A DNA stretch of 64,000 nt from Nostoc sp. 'Lobaria pulmonaria (5183) cyanobiont'. GTDB taxonomy: Bacteria; Cyanobacteriota; Cyanobacteriia; Cyanobacteriales; Nostocaceae. The DNA lies in assembly GCF_002949795.1 (NCBI RefSeq), contig NZ_CP026692.1, forward strand, positions 3,704,545 through 3,768,544. The letters run 5' to 3'. The position numbers were made by a program, and so were the translations under genes. The stretch's first letter is position 1. Every line of letters begins with the position of its first letter. Shown piece after piece: positions 1 through 8,065 of the stretch. The notes beneath the pieces are model-generated. The model did no database searches. It was not told where the DNA came from and was given only the letters and a program-made list of their open reading frames with translations.

Positions 1-260
1 GATTCCACCTGAATATCAGTATGAGTCTGATTAAATTTATCTACTAGTTTGTTAAATACATCCCGATTAGTAGGGGGATTGATTGATTGCCATAGACTCA
101 GATGAATTACTCCGTCATTCTTCTCAACTGTCCCCTGACAACCATATAAAAATATCAAAAATATACTCAGAATAATTCCCATCAGCGAAAGCCGCCAAAC
201 AGAACTGGTTAACTGGCGGGAAAAATTCGGAATTAGGGATTGGAAAAGGGTAATTTTCAT
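1..260 (-). CDS. ABC transporter solute-binding lipoprotein, N-terminal part (cut by window edge)
   Basis: The minus strand from the ATG at 260 stays open to the window edge and gives the first 86 residues. A charged N-terminus is followed by a hydrophobic stretch (LMGIILSIFLIFLYGC) whose end, LYGC, is a lipobox, so the protein should be exported, lipidated at Cys and anchored in the membrane. The mature start (HLSLWQSINPPTNRDVFNKL) resembles family-1 extracellular solute-binding proteins of sugar ABC transporters, which begin with a beta strand and then a helix containing conserved Asn/Lys. The substrate cannot be read from this fragment, and the rest of the gene and any permeases lie outside the window. 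Confidence 0.7.
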   Translation of the reverse strand, partial: MKITLFQSLIPNFSRQLTSSVWRLSLMGIILSIFLIFLYGCQGTVEKNDGVIHLSLWQSINPPTNRDVFNKLVDKFNQTHTDIQVE

Positions 261-399
261 GTCAATTTTTAGATTTGTTGGGCATCTATCACTTCACCAA
301 AATAGTGCCTCGGCTTAGAGTAACGAGTGCTAATAAGTTAAACTAGTAAACTTTTATTGTATAATCTAATACGTGTATTTTAATAGTGACATAACTTTT

Positions 400-1143
400 A
401 TGGTAAATTCTACCACGCCCTCTTTCTTAAGTAGCTTTTTGGAAAATTCATTTCACTTCAAGCATCATCTACAAGATTTTTTACATTTAGATCCAGAAAC
501 CATAGAGACAAAGTTAGCAGCAGAACAAGAAGAAATAAAAAACTTAGGACACAAAGATTTTAATTGGGAAGAAGCAAGTGCATTCTATCGCGATCAAGTA
601 GGAGAACTTTACTTATTTGAATTGGGGGCTTGGCATCTGTCAAGTCATGAGTATATTGGAGATATGTTGCGGTTGATTGCAGATTGTGCCCAAGGTCGAG
701 TGTTAGATTTTGGTGGGGGAATCGGAACTCATGCCCTTGGCGCTGCTCTTTGCCCACAAGTTGAGCAAGTAATCTATTATGATATTAATCCGATAAATCG
801 TAATTTTGTTCAGTATCGATCTGAGAAAATGGGACTGGACAAAAAAATAGTTTTCCCTCTTGAAATGCCTGTAAAAGATAAATTTGATACGATTTTGTGC
901 TTTGATGTTTTAGAACATTTGTTAGATCCTAGCCAGCAGTTATTACAATTTTATCAAGCTTTGAACTCTGAAGGTAAGATGATAGTGAATTGGTATTTCT
1001 TTAAAGGTTTTAATCAAGAATACCCTTTTCATTTAGATGATCCTAAAGTAGTAGAAACGTTTTTCCATACACTTCAGAGTCACTTCTTAGAGGTTTTTCA
1101 CCCTTACCTGATTACAACTCGCTGCTACCGTAAGCAAAGTTGA
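400..1143 (+). CDS. class I SAM-dependent methyltransferase
   Basis: A 247-residue soluble protein. Motif I of class I methyltransferases is present as VLDFGGGIGTH (SAM-binding glycine loop), followed by an acidic residue after the second strand (IYYDINP) and a motif-IV-like FDTILCFDVLEHL, which is typical of the UbiE/COQ5-like fold. The N-terminal 90 residues have no domain I recognise and may form a substrate lid. I chose the ATG at 400 over an in-frame GTG at 373 because the extra nine residues carry no family signal. A GT4 glycosyltransferase follows on the same strand after a MITE-like insert, so a role in modifying a sugar, lipid or secondary metabolite is plausible, but the substrate is unknown. 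Confidence 0.75.
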   Translation: MVNSTTPSFLSSFLENSFHFKHHLQDFLHLDPETIETKLAAEQEEIKNLGHKDFNWEEASAFYRDQVGELYLFELGAWHLSSHEYIGDMLRLIADCAQGRVLDFGGGIGTHALGAALCPQVEQVIYYDINPINRNFVQYRSEKMGLDKKIVFPLEMPVKDKFDTILCFDVLEHLLDPSQQLLQFYQALNSEGKMIVNWYFFKGFNQEYPFHLDDPKVVETFFHTLQSHFLEVFHPYLITTRCYRKQS

Positions 1144-1162
1144 GTTTAGTTTCATGTATTTT

Positions 1163-1307
1163 AGAGGTTGTTTGAAAAGGGTTGACTTGAGCCTCAAGTA
1201 TGACTCAGGGGCGCGATCTCAAATTCCAAAACTCCGATTCTCTCGTAGCGGTTTCTTGGTAGCCAGGGTAGTGAAACATACGCTTGAAGACTTTTCAAAC
1301 ATCCTCT
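1163..1307. repeat. MITE-like element with 16-17 bp terminal inverted repeats
   Basis: The left end AGAGGTTGTTTGAAAAG (1163-1179) and the reverse complement of the right end (1291-1307), AGAGGATGTTTGAAAAG, match except at one or two bases. Counting the ends from GAGG, both sides are flanked by TTA, a possible 3-bp target duplication. The element is about 145 bp and has no transposase of its own, so it is best read as a non-autonomous element. A 64-codon frame running across it looks accidental. Confidence 0.6.
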
Positions 1308-1388
1308 TAGGTGGAGCCACAGCGAAACCCAATAAGTACGTTGTTTAGGTGAAAAAATGTTTTTGATTAAAATATATTAACGACGAAA

Positions 1389-2456
1389 ATGCACCATAAA
1401 TTATTATTTATGTCTACACCAATGGGTGCGTTAGGTTCAGGATTGGGAGGCGGAGTAGAGTTGACCCTATCTAATATTGCTATAGAGATGCTGCGGCGAG
1501 GACATCAATTAGAAATTGTTGCACCACAGGGTTCTGTCAGTAATTCATTACCTATTAAAGAAATCTCCGGAGAACTAATACAGATACCAGCCCAAAATCA
1601 GAGTCGTAGCGATCCGATTTTCCTGCATAAAAATTCTGTTTTAGCGAATATGTGGGATTATGCTCGCCAAGTGCAAGCAGATTATGATTTGATTGTTAAT
1701 TTTGCTTATGATTGGCTGCCACTGTATTTAACACCATTTTTTAACCGTCCGCTCGCCCATCTGATCAGTATGGGTTCTTTGATAGATGCAATGGATCAGA
1801 TTATTGAACAAGTAGCAATCAATTTTCCGGGTACTATTGGTGTTCACAGTCAAACACAGGCAGCAACTTTTACATTTGGAGAACGATGTATTTGTCTGCT
1901 AAATGGTTTGGATTTATCTATTTATCAATTTTGTCCCGAACCAACTCAGAGCTTGGCGTGGGTAGGTAGGATAGCTCCTGAAAAAGGACTAGAAGATGCA
2001 GTAGCAGCAGCAGAAATAATCGGAATTACACTGAAAATATTCGGGTTAAAACAGGATGTATCTTACTGGGAGAAGATTTGTCAACAATACCCTGATGCTC
2101 CCATAGAATATGTCGGATTTTTACCAACGGTTGAGTTACAAAAGGAGTTAGGTCAATGTCGAGCACTTTTAGTAACTCCTCGTTGGATAGAAGCATTTGG
2201 AAATGTAGCAATAGAAGCGCTTGCTTGTGGAGTGCCTTTAATTGCTTACTGTCGGGGTGGTTTAACAGAAATTGTCCAAGAAGGCAAAACTGGTTTTTTG
2301 GTTCAACCTGATAGTGTTCAAGGTTTGGTAGAAGCGATTAAGCATTTGGATGAAATTGACCGCCAAGCTTGTCGCCAGCAAGCAGAAACTTTATATTCTT
2401 TAGAAGCGATGGGCGATCGCGTAGAACAATGGTTTCAAAAAATCCTGAAAAAATGA
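1389..2456 (+). CDS. glycosyltransferase family 4 (GT-B fold)
   Basis: A 355-residue glycosyltransferase of the GT4 type. The N-terminal glycine-rich loop (GALGSGLGGGVELTLSNIA) fits the acceptor-side Rossmann domain. The C-terminal half has the donor-side signature: WVGRIAPEKGLEDAV, then EAFGNVAIEALACGVPLIAY with the conserved E-x7-E pair, then GLTEIVQEGKTGFLV. The enzyme should transfer a sugar from a nucleotide-sugar donor with retention of configuration in the cytosol or at the inner membrane face. It follows the methyltransferase on the same strand and converges on ldcA. The acceptor cannot be predicted. Confidence 0.85.
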   Translation: MHHKLLFMSTPMGALGSGLGGGVELTLSNIAIEMLRRGHQLEIVAPQGSVSNSLPIKEISGELIQIPAQNQSRSDPIFLHKNSVLANMWDYARQVQADYDLIVNFAYDWLPLYLTPFFNRPLAHLISMGSLIDAMDQIIEQVAINFPGTIGVHSQTQAATFTFGERCICLLNGLDLSIYQFCPEPTQSLAWVGRIAPEKGLEDAVAAAEIIGITLKIFGLKQDVSYWEKICQQYPDAPIEYVGFLPTVELQKELGQCRALLVTPRWIEAFGNVAIEALACGVPLIAYCRGGLTEIVQEGKTGFLVQPDSVQGLVEAIKHLDEIDRQACRQQAETLYSLEAMGDRVEQWFQKILKK

Positions 2457-2539
2457 ATAGTAGTAATGTCCTTTAACTTGGATATTATTTGATTTTATGT
2501 ACTATTAAAACTTTTTGTGATAAAAATATTTGCGGGAAA

Positions 2540-3436
2540 CTATGGCGCGATCGCTAATATTCCCGCATCCCCATCTAAAGTTACCTCTACACCCATTGGT
2601 AAGGCTGCATTGGGATTATCATGGCCAAAAGGCAAATCGGAGACAATTGGAATACCCAAATCACCCAAGCGATCGCGCAATACTTCTTCTACACTAAAAC
2701 TAGATATAGTTGGTGGCGCTTCACAGCGAGTAAAACCCCCTAAAGCAATACCGCAGACTTGAGACAAAGCACCGCTCAAACGCCACTGTGTCAACATCCT
2801 GTCAATCCGATAAGGTGCTTCGGTAACATCTTCCAACGCCAGAATTACACCATCCAGATGTGGCAGGATTGGTGTACCCAAAAGGTGAGTAGCCACCGTG
2901 AGATTCCCTGGTAATAAAGTACCATGAACCACACCACCACCCCAACCGCAACCTTTAAGAGGGGTGAAAGAACTACCTTCTACCCAATCAAATAACCGCT
3001 TAATTGACCAATCTGGCTCATCTGCGAAAGTTGTCATTACAGGGCCGTGAACGCCGGAAAATCCTGCTGTATAAAGGCTCCATAATAAAGCTGTGATATC
3101 AGAAAAGCCTATCAGCCACTTGGGAAGTCCTGAGTTTGGCCAATTCCAATTTTCTAAAATGCGGGTGCTGCCAAAACCACCTCTGGCACAGAGAATACCA
3201 CGACAATCAGGATCTTGCCATGCTGCTGCTAGCTGTTGACGGCGGTTTTCGTCTGTTCCAGCTAGATAACCCCATTTGTCATCTATCTGAGGACTGACTT
3301 TTAATTGATAACCACGCGATCGCCAAATTTCTAGACTTCGTTCAAATTCCTTGAATTCTCGCAAAGCACCACTAGGGGCAATTACTCGTAGTAAGTCTCC
3401 AGGTTTTAAGGGCGGTGGTAAGATTTTGGCTGACAT
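2540..3436 (-). CDS. ldcA: LD-carboxypeptidase (peptidase family S66)
   Basis: A 298-residue S66 peptidase, close to the usual length of LdcA/MccF proteins. The nucleophile elbow ILCARGGFGSTRIL places the catalytic Ser near residue 90. A Glu in the segment LALEDVTEAPYRIDR and a His in DLPFGHDNPNAALP complete the Ser-Glu-His triad known for this family. LD-carboxypeptidases remove the terminal D-Ala from murein tetrapeptides during peptidoglycan recycling. No signal peptide is visible, which fits the usual cytoplasmic location. The neighbouring minus-strand gene dacB is also a murein carboxypeptidase, only about 30 bases upstream, so the two may form a small murein-recycling operon. An MccF-like self-immunity role is possible but nothing nearby supports it. 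Confidence 0.88.
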   Translation of the reverse strand: MSAKILPPPLKPGDLLRVIAPSGALREFKEFERSLEIWRSRGYQLKVSPQIDDKWGYLAGTDENRRQQLAAAWQDPDCRGILCARGGFGSTRILENWNWPNSGLPKWLIGFSDITALLWSLYTAGFSGVHGPVMTTFADEPDWSIKRLFDWVEGSSFTPLKGCGWGGGVVHGTLLPGNLTVATHLLGTPILPHLDGVILALEDVTEAPYRIDRMLTQWRLSGALSQVCGIALGGFTRCEAPPTISSFSVEEVLRDRLGDLGIPIVSDLPFGHDNPNAALPMGVEVTLDGDAGILAIAP

Positions 3437-3465
3437 GAAACAAGTTAGGAGTGAAAAGTATCATA

Positions 3466-4956
3466 TTAACAATGCTGCAACTGTGTTAAAAACACAACAA
3501 TTTCATCAATTGCTTGCCGTATAACTGTTGCAGACTGATCCGACTGATTGACGATAATACTAAAAACTAGCGGTTCATACTTCGGCGCATTCAGATATCC
3601 AGATAGAGAAACTACACCCGTTAACGTACCTGTTTTTGCTTGCACAATGCCCTCAGCAGATGTATTTTGAAAGCGGCCTTCCAGAGTTCCACTTTTACCT
3701 GCTACGGGTAAAGATGTGCGATATATATATGCTGCTGGAGTTTTTGCCATTCCCCGCAAAATTTGGACAAAAGCTTCTGGTGTCACTAAGTTACGACGTG
3801 ATAAACCGGAACCATCCACTAAAATATAATTTGCTGGATCGACCCCCAATTTAGTTAAACTCGCTTTGACAACTTCCAAACCGACATCAGCACTAGTCTG
3901 ATTTTTTAGTCTGATTTTTTTCACAGCTAATGCTCTCAGCAGTGCTTCAGCATAAAGATTATTACTATTCTGAAGAGTTTCCATTAATAATTCCGCTAAA
4001 GGTGGCGACTCTACAAATGCTATTTCTTCTTGATTCACACCACCATTTACTACTAATGTTTGTCCCAAACTAATTTTTTCTGTTGCTAAGGCAGTACGGA
4101 AGTGCCGTAAGAAGTAATAATTAGGATCGACTACAGGCAAATCTATTAAAGAGGGTTCTGAATTCGTCGCCAGTTGTCCTTGAATTCGTAATACTGTTCC
4201 TGACAATTCGCGGGTGACATTGACAGAGCTTGGTTGATTTTGGGCAACGGTTACTGACTGATTAATTATCCGCCACTGTTTCGCTTCACCAGGATCGATC
4301 CACACCACTTGCAAAGATTTACCTACAGCCTGTGGTACAAGTTTGAAGCTAAAAATATTTTGATTCAAAATAAAGCTGCTGACTGGTGCGCCATCACTTG
4401 ACTGCACATCTTCCCATTGCCAGGTTGGATTAACAATATCACCTTGAATATAACTATCATCAGCTATCAATCGCTGAATTTGGGTAATACCTTTCTGTTT
4501 TAACTGCTGTGCTAATGTTTGCAGTTGAGTATCACTTAAGCTAGGATCTCCCCTACCGACAACACGTAAAACACCATTACCATTCTGATAAATAGAGGTA
4601 CGAATCCGAAAATTAGCATCCAACTCCTGCAATGCAGCTGCTGTTGTCAGCAATTTAAGGTTAGACGCAGGAGTAAAATATTTTTGAGCATCTCTACTGT
4701 AAAGAGTTGACCCCGTTGAGAGAGGTTGTATCAAAATTCCCCAGCGCCCCCGACTAAATAAGGGACGATTGATTACAGTATCTATCGCTGTTCCTAGTTG
4801 GCTAGAGCAAATTGATTTTGTGGTAGTTGTTGGTGCAACTGGGGTTTGTGCTTTCGCAACCCTAGAACTAAATCCTATTTGGCTAGTCAAAAATATTAAT
4901 AAAACACCCAGTGGTTGATTTAAAGTCTTAAGTCTCACCAATTTTCTTTGTCCCAA
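3466..4956 (-). CDS. dacB: D-alanyl-D-alanine carboxypeptidase/endopeptidase, PBP4 type (S13)
   Basis: A 496-residue class C penicillin-binding protein. An N-terminal hydrophobic segment ending near AKAQ is a signal peptide, so the enzyme acts in the periplasm. The three active-site motifs are visible: SxxK as SNLK (Ser98, Lys101), the second motif in DGSGLSRRN, and the KTG-type box as GKSGTLEGRF. The long segment between motifs one and two is the extra domain expected for S13 enzymes. PBP4 enzymes trim D-Ala from pentapeptides and cleave D-Ala-mDAP cross-links. It lies directly upstream of ldcA, which matches a joint role in murein turnover. Confidence 0.9.
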   Translation of the reverse strand: MGQRKLVRLKTLNQPLGVLLIFLTSQIGFSSRVAKAQTPVAPTTTTKSICSSQLGTAIDTVINRPLFSRGRWGILIQPLSTGSTLYSRDAQKYFTPASNLKLLTTAAALQELDANFRIRTSIYQNGNGVLRVVGRGDPSLSDTQLQTLAQQLKQKGITQIQRLIADDSYIQGDIVNPTWQWEDVQSSDGAPVSSFILNQNIFSFKLVPQAVGKSLQVVWIDPGEAKQWRIINQSVTVAQNQPSSVNVTRELSGTVLRIQGQLATNSEPSLIDLPVVDPNYYFLRHFRTALATEKISLGQTLVVNGGVNQEEIAFVESPPLAELLMETLQNSNNLYAEALLRALAVKKIRLKNQTSADVGLEVVKASLTKLGVDPANYILVDGSGLSRRNLVTPEAFVQILRGMAKTPAAYIYRTSLPVAGKSGTLEGRFQNTSAEGIVQAKTGTLTGVVSLSGYLNAPKYEPLVFSIIVNQSDQSATVIRQAIDEIVVFLTQLQHC

Positions 4957-5064
4957 AGACAGATATTTTTACTTTGCAAACAATTTTTTTCCGGAGAGAG
5001 AAGAATTGGCTCAGTAAAGTTACTTAATTAGTATAGGGAAGATGTTCACACGTTTCATACATAG

Positions 5065-5093
5065 GCGATGTCTACGACGGGCTGCGCCTACGC
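5065..5093 (+). repeat. 29-bp short interspersed repeat, copy 1
   Basis: This copy starts GCGATGTCTACGACGGGCT and ends CGCCTACGC. Three more copies of the family (GCGATG-YCTRCG-RCGGGC-core-CGC) lie at 7922-7950 and 21567-21595 on the minus strand and at 20610-20638 on the plus strand. The arms are partly self-complementary. It lies in the 150-base gap before the membrane-anchored protein gene. Confidence 0.75.
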
Positions 5094-5106
5094 ACAAACA
5101 TAATTT

Positions 5107-5772
5107 ATGGGATTACAAAATAGAAACGTAAGTCAACCTGCATATACAGAAACACGAAATCGAGGCAACGGTGTGAGTACATTTTTATCTGGTGTAGCTG
5201 TATTACTCTCTACTTTGGCTTTGGGATGTAGCGGCTATGTAGCTTATGAAGTTTTCACGTTACGGGAGACACTAAATGCTACTAATACAGTCAGTAGCAG
5301 CATTCCCACTCAAGTGCCAAATCCTACAGCTACAACTTCTCCACAAGCAACAGTCTCACCATCTCCAGCCAGTGCTACAACTTCAGCAATTAGGCCTGGT
5401 CAATTTGTGCAGCCTGCTTTTGGCAAAAAGGCAGAAGTTGAGTTACTTTCAGCAAAACGCATTAAAGATCCAGAAACTGGAAACCGTGATGTGGTAAATC
5501 TGCAAATGCGTATTCGTCGCCTTGCCACAGATGGAGTTGTTGGTAGCGATATTATATCGGTTGCTAGTACAACAGCCCGCAATCCTGACACTAGCGTAAC
5601 CTACAAAGGAGTTGCTCTTAATCGCTCAACAGGAAGCGTTTCTTTGTTCCAAGTACGTCCACAAGCCTCCGCAGATGCTTATATCTGGCTAAGAGTTCCC
5701 GATGGTATCAATAATTTGGACATTTTTGTGCCAGATACAGCCGCATTTAAAAATGTACCAATTTCATTTTAG
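5107..5772 (+). CDS. membrane-anchored protein of unknown function
   Basis: I do not recognise the family. The 221-residue protein has a short cytoplasmic N-terminus, one membrane segment (about residues 25-50, FLSGVAVLLSTLALGCSGYV), a Pro/Thr/Ser-rich linker (about 60-95) and a C-terminal domain of about 120 residues. That domain is rich in short beta strands (AEVELLSAKRI, VVNLQMRIRR, AYIWLRVPD), as in DUF4352-like or Ig-like extracytoplasmic domains. A single-pass protein with its C-terminal domain in the periplasm is the simplest reading. It is a stand-alone gene followed by a terminator hairpin. The function is not predicted. Confidence 0.7.
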   Translation: MGLQNRNVSQPAYTETRNRGNGVSTFLSGVAVLLSTLALGCSGYVAYEVFTLRETLNATNTVSSSIPTQVPNPTATTSPQATVSPSPASATTSAIRPGQFVQPAFGKKAEVELLSAKRIKDPETGNRDVVNLQMRIRRLATDGVVGSDIISVASTTARNPDTSVTYKGVALNRSTGSVSLFQVRPQASADAYIWLRVPDGINNLDIFVPDTAAFKNVPISF

Positions 5773-5790
5773 CTAGCTAACTGATATCAA

Positions 5791-5815
5791 ATAACTCCCC
5801 TTGATGGGGAGTTAT
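5791..5815 (+). terminator. hairpin terminator after the membrane-anchored protein gene
   Basis: A perfect 10-bp stem (ATAACTCCCC with GGGGAGTTAT) closes a 5-base loop 18 bases after the stop codon. The following T-tract is weak, so termination efficiency is uncertain. Confidence 0.65.
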
Positions 5816-5832
5816 TAGTGATTAGTCGTTGA

Positions 5833-5991
5833 TTATACAAGATAATGCTTTAGTTCTCTAAACAGTAGCCTGCAAGTGTAAGCAGCAGTCTGAGAGATAA
5901 CCAAATTTCCAAAACCCTTTTTAATTACTTTCTCTTTCACTCCAGGAGTAATTTCGCTGACTGCCATTGATGCAGTTAAACTCATTTGCAT
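5833..5991 (-). CDS. possible small protein (52 aa), unrecognised
   Basis: The minus strand holds an ATG-started frame of 52 codons with reasonable composition (ends LLFRELKHYLV). The same frame stays open another 16 codons upstream without a start. This could be a real small gene or the remnant of a longer one. No ribosome binding site stands out and no family is recognised. It is the only coding candidate in the gap 5773-6094. Confidence 0.3.
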   Translation of the reverse strand: MQMSLTASMAVSEITPGVKEKVIKKGFGNLVISQTAAYTCRLLFRELKHYLV

Positions 5992-6094
5992 AGTTTGCAA
6001 AGTTAGTTTAGTGTTGCTTCTAACTGTGGTTGAAGTTCTTTATTAACCATTGGTAAGAGCGTATTCCAAAATAATTTTAAAGCTCAAGGATATT

Positions 6095-6619
6095 TTACCC
6101 TTTTTTGCGATCGCTACGACGCGTAGGTGCTGGGGTAGCTGGTTCATAAGCCTTGAGTCCCCCATCGCCTGTAAAAATTTCTACTTGGAATGTGCTACTG
6201 GTTTTAGCGTAATATTCAGCTACAGTTTTAATTGTCGCATCTCCGATGGAAATCTTTCTAGATGCTAGAGTAGGCCATTCAGTAGCCAACTGTTTCAATT
6301 GTTCTGAGTTCCAAAGTTCACCCACTTGAGTTTCAAAAACTCCCCAAGGTATAACTCCATCTGCTACTTTCACTAAAATATTACCGAAAGCTTGAGCAAT
6401 TTCATATCGTTTAGAGTTAGCTTGTGCAATGTGATTACCAGTTTCTATAATTGTTGCTATTGGTAGTATAAATTTTGCACCTTGTTTTTCTTCTTCCTGA
6501 AAACGGGCTTCAACTCTTTTTTTATCCCATTTATCTTTATCAGTACCACAAGTCTCTTTACCAGGTACACCCAAGTAGACGCAAAGTATTGATGTGTCAA
6601 TAATCAAAACCTTTCTCAT
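6095..6619 (-). CDS. PIN-like domain protein paired with an AAA ATPase
   Basis: A 174-residue protein with PIN/FLAP-like nuclease features: an N-terminal strand with Asp (VLIIDTSILCVYL), a Glu after the next helix (IATIIETGNHIA), then ISIGDATIKTVAEYY and a final EIFTGDGGLKAYEP. The acidic residues match the four positions that bind metal in PIN ribonucleases. It lies 8 bases downstream of the ATPase gene on the same strand, so the two are almost certainly co-transcribed. Such ATPase-plus-nuclease pairs are often defence or toxin modules. That role is inferred here; the chemistry is not shown. The C-terminal tail (TPAPTRRSDRKKG) is basic. Confidence 0.65.
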   Translation of the reverse strand: MRKVLIIDTSILCVYLGVPGKETCGTDKDKWDKKRVEARFQEEEKQGAKFILPIATIIETGNHIAQANSKRYEIAQAFGNILVKVADGVIPWGVFETQVGELWNSEQLKQLATEWPTLASRKISIGDATIKTVAEYYAKTSSTFQVEIFTGDGGLKAYEPATPAPTRRSDRKKG

Positions 6620-6627
6620 ATTTCATT

Positions 6628-7875
6628 TTACTTATTATCAGAAAGGCTCTTTTCAATTGCGCCTTTTGTTGCTAATCTGCCTAAAGTTCCTGATGCTAGC
6701 AAAAGAGGAAGATTTTCAATATCTTCTAAAAGTGTAAGCTTGCTTTCTCCAGTTTCTTTATCGCGGTGTGCGACAACCACAAATGGAACTATCTCTGGGC
6801 CTAAAGCATCAAGCAAAGCTGGGTTATGGGTAGTTAGTAAAATATCAATTTTTCTTTTGTTGCCAATTTCACGCAGGATTCTTACCAGCAATCCTGCACG
6901 CGAGGGATGAAGACCGTTATCTATTTCTTCAATTACTATTTGACTACCTTCTGGTCGAGTAAGTAGTGCTGTGATAATTGCTAGAAAGCGTAAAGTTCCA
7001 TCTGACATACTTCTAGCATCTATTTCTGTAATGTGACCAGGTTTCCATTCTTCTTGAGAGTAGAGCATGGCATCAGTACGAAATCTACCTACTTTTTGCG
7101 CCCAGACTTTTTGTATATCACCTTCTGGTAGCTCTTTAATATAGTTGGATAGTGCTACCTCAACTTCTGCTTTCCGTTTCTTAGATAGTCCTGCTAGTAT
7201 ACCAGCTATATTTGAGGCATCAGTTTCTAGCTTTTCCCCAATTGGTGAGTAAGACCGCATTTTAGAGGGAATGGGGTTTAAAATAAAAATATTTTTAAGA
7301 TATTCATAAAAAGTATATATATTTTCATATCTCATCATCTGAGAACTTGAGTCCCTGTCAACAAATAGAGCATTGGCAAGTTGTGGTTGAGTAGGCAATA
7401 AATCACTTTGAAGAATATATGTTTCGTCTTTATTATGAATAGTTGTTTCGTTTTTATTTAAAAACGAAGCTCTTATATTGTCTATCTGGATAGGCTTTTT
7501 ATTATAATCATTTTGAGCTACTTGACAAATTATAGATTCTTCTAAAACTTGAAGGGAAGGTTTTGTCTTTACTGTGATAGCGTAAATATAATCAGTATTA
7601 ATATCTTGACCTTGTATAACAGCCTTTAATGTAAATTTTTTTTCAGGTTTAAATGCAGCCCATTCTACACCTCCTCGAATCGAAGGTAACATTGAATCAC
7701 CTACTAAAGCTGGTTTAATATCCTGCCTTATAAAGGTTATTTGTAAAAACTCCAAAGCTTCAACCACATTAGATTTACCACTTGCATTTGTCCCAATCAG
7801 AACAGTCAAAGGGTCAAGTGGAAGCTCCGCATAACGAAAACTTTTCCAGTTTTCTAAGATGAGTTGCTTAAGCAT
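6628..7875 (-). CDS. AAA-family ATPase of the AAA15/AAA21 (SMC-like) type
   Basis: A 415-residue ATPase that begins with the usual LKQLILENWKSFRYAEL strand. Walker A is LIGTNASGKSN, the signature region is around ARSMSDGTLRFLAI, and Walker B is IVIEEIDNGLHP, followed by the switch His in LLTTHNPALLDAL. The middle holds the short insertion seen in RecF/OLD-like ATPases, without a TOPRIM domain. I prefer the ATG at 7875, preceded by GGAG at suitable spacing; an in-frame TTG four codons upstream is less likely. The PIN-like gene follows after 8 bases. Proteins of this type (RloA, AriA and relatives) commonly act as sensors with a linked nuclease effector. Confidence 0.82.
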   Translation of the reverse strand: MLKQLILENWKSFRYAELPLDPLTVLIGTNASGKSNVVEALEFLQITFIRQDIKPALVGDSMLPSIRGGVEWAAFKPEKKFTLKAVIQGQDINTDYIYAITVKTKPSLQVLEESIICQVAQNDYNKKPIQIDNIRASFLNKNETTIHNKDETYILQSDLLPTQPQLANALFVDRDSSSQMMRYENIYTFYEYLKNIFILNPIPSKMRSYSPIGEKLETDASNIAGILAGLSKKRKAEVEVALSNYIKELPEGDIQKVWAQKVGRFRTDAMLYSQEEWKPGHITEIDARSMSDGTLRFLAIITALLTRPEGSQIVIEEIDNGLHPSRAGLLVRILREIGNKRKIDILLTTHNPALLDALGPEIVPFVVVAHRDKETGESKLTLLEDIENLPLLLASGTLGRLATKGAIEKSLSDNK

Positions 7876-7921
7876 GATCAACTCCAAAACTCTACCTACT
7901 TAAATTTAGCTCTTAACAGTA

Positions 7922-7950
7922 GCGTTGGCAAAGCCCGCCGCAGGCATCGC
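7922..7950 (-). repeat. 29-bp short interspersed repeat, copy 2
   Basis: Read on the minus strand it starts GCGATGCCTGCGGCGGGCT and ends GCCAACGC. It is the same family as the copies at 5065, 20610 and 21567. It lies in the gap between the ATPase gene and phoD. Confidence 0.7.
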
Positions 7951-8065
7951 ACAAGATTTTTCTTCTTCAACATCTCAGCAAAAAAACAGCAAAGCCAGCA
8001 GACAAAGTAAAGAATTGCGTAATTACTCTATCTAACTGGCTAGATATCACTGTGATTTTGGCGAC

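Noticed and set aside
1154..1348. 64-codon open frame after the methyltransferase gene
   Set aside because: It runs through a MITE-like element with inverted ends and has no family signal.
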